The notes: generated by a model not told the origin, from the letters alone. 64,000 bases of DNA from Catenuloplanes atrovinosus (GCF_031458235.1 NZ_JAVDYB010000001.1:5008001-5072000); one strand, 5' to 3'; shown: positions 25,552-35,177, numbered from the stretch's first letter. A program made the numbers and translations.

Positions 25552-26814
25552 GTGAGTCAGACCCCAAAGAGGTTGGTTCCGGCCAGGTCAGTGCTGGACT
25601 ACGTCGGTGCGCGGATCCGAGAGTTGCGGGCGGCTCGAGGGATGTCACAGGCGGACCTTGGCGTACTGCTGTTCGTTCATCGTGATCTTGTCCGCAAGAT
25701 CGAAACGGCTGAACGGGTTCCTTCAGCAGACTTCCTTACGCGCTGTGACCAAGTGCTGGAAGCGCATGGGGCATTGGCGCGGTTGGTGCCGGTAGTCGAA
25801 CGCGAGAGGGTTTTGCGTGCTGTGCGCGCAGATCAAACCAGCGAGGTAGCGTTTCGCAGCAGTGCGACCGACCGGCCGGTACTCGATTGGTTGCTCGCCG
25901 ATTCTGCCGGTCAGCAATCAGCAGTAGACAACGACATCACCGCAGAAGCGGCGAGGGAGCTGGAGGATCTTCGTGACCGTGACCATGCAGAAGGTGCCGG
26001 CGCGACATATCCAGACGTTGAGGGCGCGCTCCGCGGGCGGTTGACCACATTAGCCACGACTGCACCGCAAATTGCGACCGGGATGCTCGAGCTCGCGGGG
26101 TATGAGGCTGTCGATCTCGGCGTTGACGGTTTGGCTCAGCAGCATTATCTGCGTGCGTTAGACCTGATGACCCGTACCGGTAACCACGTTTACGGCGGCT
26201 ACTTGATTGCAGTTAGTCTCGCGCACCTCGCGTTGCACTGTGGTGACGAGCAGCAGGCTCTTCGGCTGGCCACTGCTGGCTTGCGCGGCACAGGGGATCG
26301 AGCCACCCCGGCGGTGCGGGCAGCGTTTCGCACAGTACAGGCACGTGCCTATGCCAGGCGCCGCGACGAGTCCGCCTGTGCAACGGCGCTGCTGCGAGCC
26401 GAGGCTGACTTAGCTCGCAGCAACCGAGCTGATGAGCCTTACTGGATTGGATACTTTGGCGAAGCCGACTTCGCCGACGAGAAGGCCCACTGCTTCTTCG
26501 ACCTCGGCCTTTATGGGCTCACGCGCCGTGAGACTAGGACCGCACTCACCTTGCTATCCACTGACCGGGTACGTCGGATCGGCATCGACACCGCCCTCCA
26601 GGCTTCCGCCCTCGCGCGCGGCGGTGAACTCGACGAGGCCTGTTCTGTCGCCCGGCGGGCGATCGACCACATGGGTGGACTGGCGTCCTTCCGCGCCGGG
26701 CATCGGATCGTTTTGATGCTCGCCGAGTTGCAGCCGTACGCTCATCTGCCGCAGGTCCGTGACGTGATTGAATACGCCGATGCCACTCTTGGACCGCTTC
26801 TTAATCCGGGGTAA
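25552..26814 (+). CDS. XRE-family regulator with TPR-like C-terminal domain
   Basis: 420 residues from the GTG at 25552 (VSQTPKR); an earlier GTG at 25519 lacks a ribosome binding site. Residues 20-75 are an XRE helix-turn-helix (YVGARIRELRAARGMSQ, then ADLGVLLFVHRDLVRKIETA). From about residue 160 on the protein is a helical repeat domain of the kind seen in many actinomycete XRE proteins that sense peptides or small signals. GC content is visibly lower than that of the block to the left. It converges on the S9 peptidase pseudogene with a 14-base 3' overlap. A matching inverted repeat upstream of each gene suggests joint control. Confidence 0.85.
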   Translation: MSQTPKRLVPARSVLDYVGARIRELRAARGMSQADLGVLLFVHRDLVRKIETAERVPSADFLTRCDQVLEAHGALARLVPVVERERVLRAVRADQTSEVAFRSSATDRPVLDWLLADSAGQQSAVDNDITAEAARELEDLRDRDHAEGAGATYPDVEGALRGRLTTLATTAPQIATGMLELAGYEAVDLGVDGLAQQHYLRALDLMTRTGNHVYGGYLIAVSLAHLALHCGDEQQALRLATAGLRGTGDRATPAVRAAFRTVQARAYARRRDESACATALLRAEADLARSNRADEPYWIGYFGEADFADEKAHCFFDLGLYGLTRRETRTALTLLSTDRVRRIGIDTALQASALARGGELDEACSVARRAIDHMGGLASFRAGHRIVLMLAELQPYAHLPQVRDVIEYADATLGPLLNPG

Positions 26815-28568
26815 CGATACTTTCGCGGTCGACAACTTTTCGATATGCCGCTAACTCCGCTTCAAGGGCAGCCCTTTGTGTCGTACCGTTCATATAGTGA
26901 CCTATTCCGTCGAATATAAGAACTCCGGCGAGAAGGTTGCGTCGACTCACCTCTCGTGCTAAATCCTCGGCGTCCCTGGAAGGTGCGACCGCGTCGGCCG
27001 CACCATGAATGATCAGTACTGGCACGAATCTGTCTGGCATCGACCGGTGATATGGCTGAGGCAAGAATTGCGGCATGTGGTCGTTGGAATCGTGGTGCGG
27101 TCGTGCGCCACGAATTCGGATTTACGATGGCCGATCGCGCGACCGCCATCGCGAACGGCCCACTCCTGCAGGCCGCTTTCAGCGCGGTGTATCCGCCAGC
27201 GCTGGCCCCTGAGATGAAGACGGCGTCTGCGCGTACTCGGCCCTCTTCGATGAGTTGAATAGCACACGCCTCGCAGTCTTCTACATCGAACGCTCCCCAG
27301 TTGCCATCGAGTGCTTTGCGGAACGCTCGGCCATAGCCGGTGCTACCTCGATAGTCGACATCTGCTACGGCGAATCCACGACTTGTGAAGAATTGGACTT
27401 CGGAGTCCAGGCGCAGCTCGCTATGGTAGGTAGGTCCAGCGTGTGGTCGCACGATTAAGGGTGGCGCTTCATGTGGGGGCGGCATTGGCGGATATAATGT
27501 AACGATTACTGGTCCGCCAGCAGAGTCGACCTGCAGCACCTCAGGATGCGACAGCGTCTCTTCCGCTGACGATAGTGCTGGCCGACGGATCACTTGAACC
27601 GAGTCGCTCCCATCTGTTGCAACTAGTGCAATCTCGGAAACATTTGTAGTTGACGCGCCAATCAATCCAACACGGTCACCATGTGCCGCGAGATAGGGCT
27701 TGAACGAGGTGTACGGAGTCTCGATGGCTCGTGAACTGCCGTCAAGCTCGACGACCAGCAGTCGCTGCCGCGGACCATTCTGAGTCGTCATTGCAACCCG
27801 GCCGCCCGGCAGTAAGGCGTAATTTGCATAACCCGACTCCCAGGGCGCAGTCGCACACTCAGCAGACATTGGCGCTACGGCCTGCGGTTCGCCGTCGTGC
27901 CAACGGTAGAGGTTCCACCATCCCGATCGATCTGATATAAAGTATAACGACCCGTCGGCTGACCAGGTCGGCTGAACTGCCGATTCGTCCGCTCCGCCAG
28001 CAATGCGCCGCGCATTCGCGATCTGGCCACCTCTTGCATAATCGGCAACCCATAGCTCGCAGGAATCCCACGGCATGACGGAAGCGCTCCACTGCGACCA
28101 GGCCAGGCGGCCAGTAGTCCAGCGAGGCGAGGCAAGAAAACCGTTAACCGAAAGCAGAATGCGAATATTGGTGCCATTCGGTGTCGCCGTCACGAGGTCG
28201 TCACCGTTCTCATGCTCGCGAATCGCGAACACTTCACCGCTTCCTGTAGAAAGATCGCCGTAGGCGAAAGGACCTTCGGAGGTTAATGGCGACCCTGAAA
28301 ATTGGCTCGTCTCGGCGTCCAACGCCGCAACCTGGTCCGGCTGGACGACGGTGTATGGTCGTCCTCCGTAGGCGTGCAGCCTGCTGCCGATGCCACCTCC
28401 CGATGCGCTGTGTGCAATTAGGCGGCCGGCGCTCCAGCGCATTACGACCGACTGATTCGCTGGTGGTTGGTACTCCAGCCACCACAGAGCGGTGCTGTCG
28501 CTGGTCAGCCAATCAAAGCTCGATCCTGGATCTGAAATACTCCACTCGCCCACGGGGACCTTGGTCAC
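26801..28568 (-). pseudogene. S9 (prolyl oligopeptidase/acylaminoacyl-type) peptidase, one frameshift
   Basis: From a GTG at 28568 the frame encodes an N-terminal beta-propeller (for example WSADGSLYFISDRSGWWNLY) and an alpha/beta-hydrolase part. The latter has V-D-Y-R-G-S-T-G-Y-G-R-A-F and the nucleophile elbow G-A-S-A-G-G-Y. Near 27025 the frame breaks: S-P-V-D-A-R-Q-I is in one frame and V-P-V-L-I-I-H-G-A-A-D-A-V-A-P, with the acidic residue and then the catalytic His in G-I-G-H-Y, is in another, ending at 26801. One inserted or deleted base restores a complete enzyme of about 590 residues. The family cleaves or transfers small peptides in the cytoplasm. Confidence 0.8.
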
Positions 28569-28849
28569 CGGTCGAAGCTCACCGTCCACGGACCGATCAC
28601 AGCACACCGACCGAAGAGTGACAACGTGTGGTTGCCGCCGACAAGTGACCGGCCGCAATCCAACGCTTGCCGCCTGCGGGTGCTCTGCCGCCATGCATGT
28701 CGAGGCTGGTGTCCGCGCTGAGTGCCCGCTGCCCCACGTCGGACGCCTTGCGCGAGGCTTGCTCGCCCCACAGATGTTAGAAGATCACCGGCCCAGCACG
28801 GCGGATGCCTGGTGCTGATCGACGAGAAGCTTTGGTTAGCTGAACAACT

Positions 28850-28876
28850 GATGCGGACACCACCGCTGTCCGCATC
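28850..28876. promoter_or_regulatory. Inverted repeat, copy 2 of 2
   Basis: GATGCGGAC, a 9-base spacer, then GTCCGCATC, the same arms and spacer length as at 25428; here the arms extend two bases further (CT/AG). It lies about 280 bases upstream of the S9 gene start. Together the copies bracket the lower-GC regulator/peptidase pair. Confidence 0.65.
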
Positions 28877-28962
28877 AGCTGCCTTGCACCGACGAGTCGC
28901 AAGTTGTCGGATTAAAAGCTCCTAACACGATCTACTGAATCGATGTTGATCAGCGTCGCGTA

Positions 28963-29642
28963 TTGGTGTCGAGTCTCGTTCGTACGGGTCTGAGTGCGCC
29001 GTGGGTGGTCGATGACGAGTTGTGGGCGTTGATCGAGCCGTTGTTGCCGCCGTGGCCGGAGAGGTCGCCTGGTCCGCGGCCGGTGCCGGACCGGTTGTGC
29101 CTGCAGGGCGTGTTGTTCGTGCTCTACACCGGGATCGGCTGGGAGGACCTGCCGCAAGAACTCGGGTTCGGGTCCGGGATGACGTGCTGGCGGCGGCTGC
29201 GGCGGTGGACCGACGCCGGACCCTTCGACCGGCTGCACCGGATCCTGCTCGCGAAACTGAACGCGGCAGGCCGCATCGACTGGTCGCGAGCGGTCATGGA
29301 CGGCGGGCACCTCGACGCGAAAAAGGGGGTCCCGGCACAGGTCCGTCACCGGTCAACCGCGGCAAGCCCGGCAGCAAGCATCACCTGATCACCGACGGCG
29401 AAGGCACCCCGCTGAAGGTGCTCACGACCGGCGCGAACGTGCCGGACATCAGCATGGCCGTCGCACTGCTGGATTCCGTGCCGCCGATCGCCGGCCGGGT
29501 GGGCCGGCCACGCTTCCGGTTCCCGGTCCTGCTGGCCGACAAAGGCTATGACAGCAAAAAGTTCAGGGCCGAATGCCGACGACGTGGCACCCAGCCGATC
29601 ATCCCGCAGCGCAGACCCGGAAGAGTGCGCAAGCACCCGTGA
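28963..29642 (+). mobile_element. IS5-family transposase, -1 frameshift, 3' end missing
   Basis: The first frame (28963 to about 29325) gives W-A-L-I-E-P-L-L-P-P, the N-terminal Transposase domain and R-A-V-M-D-G-G-H-L-D-A-K-K with the first catalytic Asp. A run of five A and five G (29320-29329) allows a -1 shift, after which the frame continues G-P-S-P-V-N-R-G-K-P-G-S-K-H-H-L-I and L-L-A-D-K-G-Y-D (second Asp). A programmed -1 shift is common in this IS group. The protein stops at R-K-H-P without the last catalytic Glu region, so the element is truncated near 29640. I could not identify its left inverted repeat. Confidence 0.8.
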
Positions 29643-30549
29643 CTTGACGTTGGACTGTGGTCAATAGCGTTTCGAGGGACGGGAGCATATTCCGGCCGAG
29701 GGCGGCCTGATCGAGTAGCCAGTTCGCGGCCCACATCCGGTGCCAGCCGAGTGCCCAGTCGGCGGCGGGAAGCCCGCCGCGCGTGGTGAGCGCGTCTCGG
29801 GCGCCGCCGGCGGCCACGTAGGCGCGGATGTGTGCGTGGAGGCGCTGTGGATTCGGTGGGCTGCGGGTGCCGTACCAGGTGGCCAGGTCCAGTAGGCCGG
29901 GGCCGATGAAAGTCTTGGCGAGGTCGACCAGGCGCAGGCCGCGGGCGCCGATGTGCACGGACGTCGGGTGCAGTTCGCCGTGCACGAGCCCGAACGGTGC
30001 GAGGCTGGCTCCGGCGGCGCGCTTCGCCGCTACTTTGTCGGCCGCGGCAAGCATGACCGCGATGTCACCAGTGACGTCCCCCAGCCGGGAGTTCCTGGTC
30101 AGTGTGCCGAGCGCGGTGAGCGCTTTCCCGGGCAGCATCGCCAGGTTCTGGTCAGACCAGACCGGCAGCGGGGAGAAGGGGGTCATGTCGCGCTGCTGGT
30201 GCAGGACAACGGCGACGCGTGCCGCATCACCGGCGGACGCTTCCCGGATGGGATGACCGAGGTCTTCCAGCAGCATCGTCAGGATGCCGTCGTCATGGCG
30301 GGCCGCGAGCACGTCCGGTACCGGTACTCCGGCCCGTCGGCAGGCCGTCAGAAGCCTGTCCTCGCCGGTGAAGGGTGTCTTCGCATACTTGAGGACCACT
30401 GTGCGGGCGTCGGTCAGGCGGATCCGTTCGACCCCAGAGTGGGCCCAGACACGAATCGGTGTGTGTCCCGCCGGTGCCGCGAGGCCGGCGTCGGTGCAGA
30501 GGCGCTGGAGGAGACAGCCGATGCGGTCTTTGTCCCAGTCTCCTGTCAT
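29599..30549 (-). CDS. Aminoglycoside-phosphotransferase-like protein, degenerate active site
   Basis: 316 residues from the ATG at 30549, which overlaps the HD gene stop (ATGA). The fold motifs are recognisable: T-V-V-L-K-Y-A (ATP Lys), L-T-M-L-L-E-D-L-G hinge, then F-G-L-V-H-G-E-L-H-P-T-S in place of HGDLHxxN and L-R-L-V-D-L-A-K in place of D-x-D. Both the catalytic Asp and the metal Asn/Asp are changed, so it may be a pseudokinase. The last residues (CALFRVCAAG) are read from the IS5 remnant, so the native C-terminus was replaced when the IS truncated it. Confidence 0.7.
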   Translation of the reverse strand: MTGDWDKDRIGCLLQRLCTDAGLAAPAGHTPIRVWAHSGVERIRLTDARTVVLKYAKTPFTGEDRLLTACRRAGVPVPDVLAARHDDGILTMLLEDLGHPIREASAGDAARVAVVLHQQRDMTPFSPLPVWSDQNLAMLPGKALTALGTLTRNSRLGDVTGDIAVMLAAADKVAAKRAAGASLAPFGLVHGELHPTSVHIGARGLRLVDLAKTFIGPGLLDLATWYGTRSPPNPQRLHAHIRAYVAAGGARDALTTRGGLPAADWALGWHRMWAANWLLDQAALGRNMLPSLETLLTTVQRQVTGACALFRVCAAG

Positions 30550-31133
30550 GGCCGTGAACGGCGCGCCGCGGCCGTAGCGACGACGAGGTCCGTGACGACG
30601 CCACCCAACGCATCCGCCAGGCCAGCCGGGATGAGCGGGGCTGCCGCCAGGTGGAAGGCGGAAAAGTGCGGCACCAGATCGAGGAGCTGCGCTCGCTGGG
30701 AGAAGAATGCGGTGGTGTCGCCGGAGGCGGCTGCCCGGCGCAGCAGCGACCGCAGTGCGACGATCTTGTCGGCGGTCGAGACGAGCAGGACCGGCTGATC
30801 ATCGATCAGCACGGCAGGGGCGCCGCTGTCGAGGGCTCGATGCTCGGCTTGAAGGGCCCGTACGACGCGGGTCGTCTCGGCGCTGTAGCGGGCGGTGAGG
30901 TACCCGTCGAGGTCGAAGCCGGCCGGGACGAAGTCGGGGCTGTCGTGCAGGAGGGCGGCGGCGACGATGTCGGGGGCGATACCCGGCTCGTGTGCGGCGA
31001 GGGTGGCGGCGACCTGGGTGGCGTGGGCCAGAGCCGGCCGGCCGTCGATGATGTGGCCCTCGCACCAGCGTTGGGCGTCGGTGAGGGCGTACTCGATGAG
31101 GGGATGCCGGGGCGCGGCGAGGACGCTGGTCAT
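30546..31133 (-). CDS. HD-domain phosphohydrolase, RelA/SpoT-HD-like
   Basis: 195 residues from the ATG at 31133. Metal ligands are seen as His37 (A-L-A-H-A-T-Q-V-A), His63-Asp64 (A-A-A-L-L-H-D-S-P-D-F) and a later Asp in L-L-V-S-T-A-D-K-I-V-A-L-R. That is the spacing of the HD domain of RelA/SpoT and small alarmone hydrolases. It probably hydrolyses a nucleotide phosphate. It overlaps the kinase-like gene by four bases, so the two are cotranslated, and it is divergent from the gene at 31169. Confidence 0.75.
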   Translation of the reverse strand: MTSVLAAPRHPLIEYALTDAQRWCEGHIIDGRPALAHATQVAATLAAHEPGIAPDIVAAALLHDSPDFVPAGFDLDGYLTARYSAETTRVVRALQAEHRALDSGAPAVLIDDQPVLLVSTADKIVALRSLLRRAAASGDTTAFFSQRAQLLDLVPHFSAFHLAAAPLIPAGLADALGGVVTDLVVATAAARRSRP

Positions 31134-31168
31134 CGTGCGGGTACCGCCTTCGTCGATAGCATGGCCGC

Positions 31169-31618
31169 ATGGTGGGACCACGGCCGCAATGGTCAGAGGA
31201 CACCTGCGCGGTCTGCCCGGCGCAGCTGCTGGGTCCTGGCGACTTCGATGTGGTGGCCCGTCCGGGGCGGGAGTTCGGCTACCGGCCCGAGGTCGGCTGG
31301 CGGATCGGCCCGGACGGGACCGCCGTGTGTGTCCACCCGTACCGGGTCGGGCTACCACCCGGCCGGTACGCCTCCGCCGGCGCACCGCTCCCTTCGCCGG
31401 CCGAGGCGGTGCCGCTGCCGTCGGAGGAGGCGCTGCGGCTGCCGGAGGCACTCGACGATCTGGAGGGGTGGCTGGTCGCGACCCTGCGAATGGCAGGCGA
31501 CGACGAGATCTTCTCCGCCGTGGCGCGTGCGGAACGCACAGCGGCCACCCGGTTCGCCCCCGGCGCAGTCGTCACCGCGCTGCGCCGGGTGCTGTCGCGC
31601 GAACTCGCGCGGCGTTAG
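31169..31618 (+). CDS. Hypothetical protein, leaderless promoter
   Basis: 149 residues from the ATG at 31169. TAGCAT ends six bases before the start, the usual geometry of a leaderless actinobacterial promoter. The protein opens with C-A-V-C-P and has a strand-rich first half (YRPEVGWRIGPDGTAVCVHP) and a helical second half (DDLEGWLVATLRMAGDDEIF). No family recognised. Its stop overlaps the end of the convergent gene at 31615 by four bases. Confidence 0.6.
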   Translation: MVGPRPQWSEDTCAVCPAQLLGPGDFDVVARPGREFGYRPEVGWRIGPDGTAVCVHPYRVGLPPGRYASAGAPLPSPAEAVPLPSEEALRLPEALDDLEGWLVATLRMAGDDEIFSAVARAERTAATRFAPGAVVTALRRVLSRELARR

Positions 31619-32205
31619 CCGACCACGGCCGGGCTGCGGCCGGCGTCGAAGTTGATGTCGTGGGCGCGTCCCCAGCCACGCACGCCCGCGCCGGCGTAGA
31701 CGGTGTCGAGGACGGTCAGCCGCCGGTCGACCTCCGCGGCGTCGAGCCAGTACCGCAGCGGCTGCTCACCCCACCCGGCAGCGGCGTAGTAGGTGTCGGT
31801 GACACAGCCGCGGGAGTAGGTGAACTCCTCCAGCTCCGTGGCGTGCGGGAACGTCACCCCGAGGTCGGCCTGCATCCGGGTCATGACCGTGAACTGCGCC
31901 AGGACCGCGTGGATCATCTCGTCGACCGGCGGCGGCACCAGCAGCTCGGCGGCCTTCTCGTCGCCGGTGAGGCCGAAGACCGCGGCCTTGAGCGCGAGCA
32001 CCCGCAGCGCCTCGGTCAGCAGCGGCCCCGCATCGGTGTCCAGGTTCCACCTGGCGACCAGGGGGTAGCCGGTGAACGTCGCCCAGCACGTGCTGTACTT
32101 CATCGACGAGCTGGTCAGCCGCTGGTGCAGCGGGTGCGTCTCGATCGCGGCGAGGATCTGCGCCGCCCGCTCGCCGACCTGCTGCGGGTTCAACGTGGTG
32201 GTCAT
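31615..32205 (-). CDS. Hypothetical protein, distantly like glycine-rich-domain family
   Basis: 196 residues. The helix V-D-E-M-I-H-A-V-L-A-Q-F-T-V-M-T-R-M and a following Y-S-R-G-C resemble the V-D-I-G-W-H-T-L-I-L segment of the protein at 62208. This suggests a relative of the glycine-rich-domain proteins found next to XRE genes and kinases. The similarity is short. The C-terminus is D-R-R-L-T-V-L-D-T-V-Y-A-G-A-G. Function unknown. Confidence 0.5.
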   Translation of the reverse strand: MTTTLNPQQVGERAAQILAAIETHPLHQRLTSSSMKYSTCWATFTGYPLVARWNLDTDAGPLLTEALRVLALKAAVFGLTGDEKAAELLVPPPVDEMIHAVLAQFTVMTRMQADLGVTFPHATELEEFTYSRGCVTDTYYAAAGWGEQPLRYWLDAAEVDRRLTVLDTVYAGAGVRGWGRAHDINFDAGRSPAVVG

Positions 32206-32388
32206 CGCGTGCGTCCCTTCATACGGGGATACCGGACGGGCACGGCGACGACGCCCTGTCGGCAGTAGCCGCCGCGTCCGGATACCCCGACGCTAAAAGC
32301 AATGACGCACGTTGATGTAAGACGCGCTGTCCCACTCCGGCAGGCGCGCGCGGGCACCGAGTAGGACGGGTGGGGTGAGCACCGCTGG

Positions 32389-33591
32389 TCAGGCAGCCGA
32401 CAGACCCATCCGGTTCGCCAGACCCACCAGACCGGGCAGGCGGTGCTTGCGCCGCCGCGGCAACAACTCCGCCACCGTCGCCCGCGCGATCCCCTGATGA
32501 TGCAGCGCCTTCGGGGCGATCCTCTCCGCCCGCAACAGCGTGCCGACCGCATCACCCGAGCGCCAGTCGAGGGTCTGCGCCCACGCCACATTGAGCAGGT
32601 ACCGCATGTGCATGGCCGGCGGCACGCTCTCCGGACGCTCCACATCCCGGGTCAGCTCAAGCGCCCTCCGCGGCTTCTCCGCACTGATCTGCGCGTCGAC
32701 CGCCCGCATCGCCACCACCGTCGGCCCGAACGCCACCCCGACATACCGGGTCGCCGAATCGGCCCCCATCCGCGCCGCCGCAGCCCTCATCAGCCCGATC
32801 ATCTCATCCGCCTCGGCATGACGCCCGCTACGCGACAGCGCCACCGCCGTGTACCGCAACAACTCACCCCACACCGCGACTTGATCCAGCGACGCCTGCG
32901 ACAACGCCGGCTCCACCTCCGCCGCCGCGGTCACCGCCAGATGCTCCGCCTCCGACCACAACCCCTGCCGGGACAGCAGCCACGAACGGGTGGCCTGCTG
33001 GCTGGCGAAGAGCAACTCATCGCCAGCCGCCTCCGCGGCCCGCCTCGCACCATGCAGCGCCAGATGCGCAAGATCCTCATGCGCCAGATGCGCCAGCAAC
33101 GACGCGGCGATCTGCAACGCCTGCGCCAGCGCACCGTGCGCAACCGGCCGCTGCTGCTCCGGCACGGCGCTGATCGCCACATTCGCCGCCATCAACTGGG
33201 CCGGCAACTCTCTGGCGAGGAGTGGATAGTCACCGGCCCAATACCGCCGCCACAGCTGCCGTACCCCGTCCTGCACCTCAGCCACCGACAACACCGGCCC
33301 ATCCACCGGCATCAGGCCGAGAACAGCCCGGCGCAACCGCAACAGCTCAGAGTCCTGGGCACCGTAAGGAAGGCCACGCGGCTTACCGAGCAACTCACCC
33401 GCATCAACATCCAGAGCGTGCGCCAGCCGCGTTAACGTCTCCAAACTCGTCGACAACCGCTGCTTCTGCTCCAGCTTCCGAATGACCGCAACCGAAACCG
33501 ACGATGCCTCCGCCAAGCCCTGCTGCGTCATCCCCCTCCGCCGCCGCACCGCAACGAGGTGATCACCCAACGAGACGTTCTCCGCCGCCAT
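32389..33591 (-). CDS. XRE-family regulator with TPR-like C-terminal domain
   Basis: 400 residues from the ATG at 33591. The XRE domain spans residues 5-65 (LGDHLVAVRRRRGMTQQGLA, then EASSVSVAVIRKLEQ). A helical repeat domain of about 300 residues follows (GALAQALQIAASLLAHLAHE, ARRAAEAAGDELLFASQQA). This is the common actinomycete XRE-TPR layout for a ligand-sensing repressor or activator. No palindromic operator is obvious upstream. Its neighbours, a kinase-like gene, an HD gene and a possible glycine-rich-domain protein, are the sort of genes it could control. Confidence 0.8.
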   Translation of the reverse strand: MAAENVSLGDHLVAVRRRRGMTQQGLAEASSVSVAVIRKLEQKQRLSTSLETLTRLAHALDVDAGELLGKPRGLPYGAQDSELLRLRRAVLGLMPVDGPVLSVAEVQDGVRQLWRRYWAGDYPLLARELPAQLMAANVAISAVPEQQRPVAHGALAQALQIAASLLAHLAHEDLAHLALHGARRAAEAAGDELLFASQQATRSWLLSRQGLWSEAEHLAVTAAAEVEPALSQASLDQVAVWGELLRYTAVALSRSGRHAEADEMIGLMRAAAARMGADSATRYVGVAFGPTVVAMRAVDAQISAEKPRRALELTRDVERPESVPPAMHMRYLLNVAWAQTLDWRSGDAVGTLLRAERIAPKALHHQGIARATVAELLPRRRKHRLPGLVGLANRMGLSAA

Positions 33592-33869
33592 CCTCGCCTC
33601 CCGGCCCGGTCGATGCCCATCGTCGGAGTTCCCATCAAGCCTATCCGCAGCAGCAATGGGGCACGGGAACGCCAGCCGCCCCCGACTACGGCTGGTGCTG
33701 CCGGGTGAATGTTTCAGCGCCACCCGCCTGGGGCGACCAGCCACACCTCGGCCGTCGACCGGGTGTTTTCGGCAGGTTGATAGGGCACCGCTTCGGCAGG
33801 TCCTTCGGCCACCACCAGGATCCAAGACGCTCGAATGCGGCGCACGTCAATGATCAAGATCGGCGCCTG

Positions 33870-34414
33870 GTTTCGGCACAGCAGGTCACCGAGGAGGAAC
33901 TGTCCATCGAATTCCGGGCCGTCGTCATCGACACCCCGGCCGAGGCCGGTGACCTGCTCGCCGTGCTCGACCGAGCACTGAGCCGCGCCCGCCGGCACGC
34001 CTTCATCCTCGCCGGCCACGACCTCGACACCGACCTGCACCGCATGCAGGCGCTGTCCCCACACCCGCTGCGCGGCGCTGCCGGCGTCGCCGCGCTGTGG
34101 ACCGACCGCACCACCGCGGACCGCGGTCTCGCCCTCATGATCGACACCAGCGCCGAAGCGCTCCCGGCCAGCTACCCACCACCGTCAGCCGCGGCGACCA
34201 ACTCGACAACGCCAAGGCCCACCGCGCACCATGCATCGTCGTGCCCGACGAGCAGCTCACCGACGACCACGCGATCGCGGACGCCTGCGCGAAGCTGTTT
34301 CATCACCGCCGACCCGGCTCGCCGCACCCCGATCGGGACCGGGTACGTCAAGCCGCCACAAACATCGCCACGCAGCTCCTGCATCTGGCCCGCTCACAGC
34401 GACGCCTCCGTTGA
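33870..34414 (+). pseudogene. Frameshifted hypothetical gene
   Basis: The frame T-E-E-E-L-S-I-E-F-R-A-V-V-I-D-T-P ... H-A-F-I-L-A-G-H-D-L-D-T-D-L-H-R ... L-A-L-M-I-D-T-S-A looks like a real alpha/beta protein up to about 34160. The coding signal then moves to another frame: A-P-C-I-V-V-P-D-E-Q-L-T-D-D-H-A-I-A-D-A, ending at 34414. One frameshift around 34165-34200 joins them. The start is unclear. Function unknown; not a recognised family. Confidence 0.5.
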
Positions 34415-34435
34415 GCACCATGGCCGTGCAACGTC

Positions 34436-34813
34436 TCAAGCGCGGCCCTCTGGCAGGTCACCTCGCCACAGCACATGCACATGCAGGTGCTTGGACTCCT
34501 GGTAGTCACCTTCGTTCGTCACGACACACGCCGCCCCATGCTCCTCGCGCACCATCGCGGCGACCTTCCGGACCATCTGGAACACGTCCATCAGCACTTC
34601 CTCGCCGGCATCACCGAGATTCACCAGCGACGGCACATGCTGCTTCGGGACCACGACGATATGCACCGGGTAGCTCGGTCGAGTGTGCTCGAACGCCAGC
34701 ACCGTCTCCGTCTGCATCACGACCTTGACCGGCGTCCGGCCCGACAGCGCCTCGTCGCAGTAGAAGTCCGACACGTTCGCAGCAGGTACCGACGTAGTCA
34801 AAAAATCACCCAT
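34436..34813 (-). CDS. HIT (histidine triad) family nucleotide-binding protein
   Basis: 125 residues from the ATG at 34813. Features are D-F-Y-C-D-E-A-L near the start, P-V-H-I-V-V-V-P-K-Q-H-V-P in the middle and the triad K-H-L-H-V-H-V-L-W near the end. These proteins hydrolyse nucleoside phosphoramidates or dinucleotides, with the second triad His as nucleophile. A single-gene unit at the edge of the decayed region; the gene itself looks intact and of normal length. Confidence 0.85.
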   Translation of the reverse strand: MGDFLTTSVPAANVSDFYCDEALSGRTPVKVVMQTETVLAFEHTRPSYPVHIVVVPKQHVPSLVNLGDAGEEVLMDVFQMVRKVAAMVREEHGAACVVTNEGDYQESKHLHVHVLWRGDLPEGRA

Positions 34814-35082
34814 TCCGCATTCACCACGACCACCGCACCAGCGAAGATCGCGCACCGACACCATGTCCGCCGAACCCGGCGGCCAAACGGCGCATAGGCT
34901 ACATGGAAGTTGCCCAGCACGCATAAACTGCGCCGCTCCGCGTCTCGAAATTTTCCGCCAACCACACCACTCGTCGCGTGCGACTGCATTCGTGAAACAG
35001 GTGAAATACGCGTGCCAGAAGATCCCAGTCACCGGTCGCTCGAGTAACCTTCCGCGCGAGCCCGCCAGCAGGGTGACGCCGC

Positions 35083-35088
35083 TAGGGT
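35083..35088 (+). promoter_or_regulatory. Leaderless -10 element of P-loop remnant
   Basis: TAGGGT followed by eight bases and the ATG at 35097. The same block (CAGCAGGGTGACG, then TACGGT, eight bases, ATGGACCGTA) recurs at 44845-44887, so promoter and start were inherited together. Confidence 0.45.
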
Positions 35089-35096
35089 CGCGGGCC

Positions 35097-35177
35097 ATGG
35101 ACCGTATCGCGATCATCGGCTGCGGCGACGCCGGCAGGGCCGCCTTGACCGCCCGGCCTGGGCTTGACCCGTTTTGA
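35097..35177 (+). pseudogene. P-loop NTPase/kinase 5' remnant, cut by IS3
   Basis: The frame reads M-D-R-I-A-I-I-G-C-G-D-A-G-R, the start of an adenylate-kinase-like P-loop protein (GCGGxGK) with the P-loop already mutated. It ends at a TGA supplied by the adjacent IS3 remnant. The same start and promoter occur again in the remnant at 44878. Confidence 0.5.
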
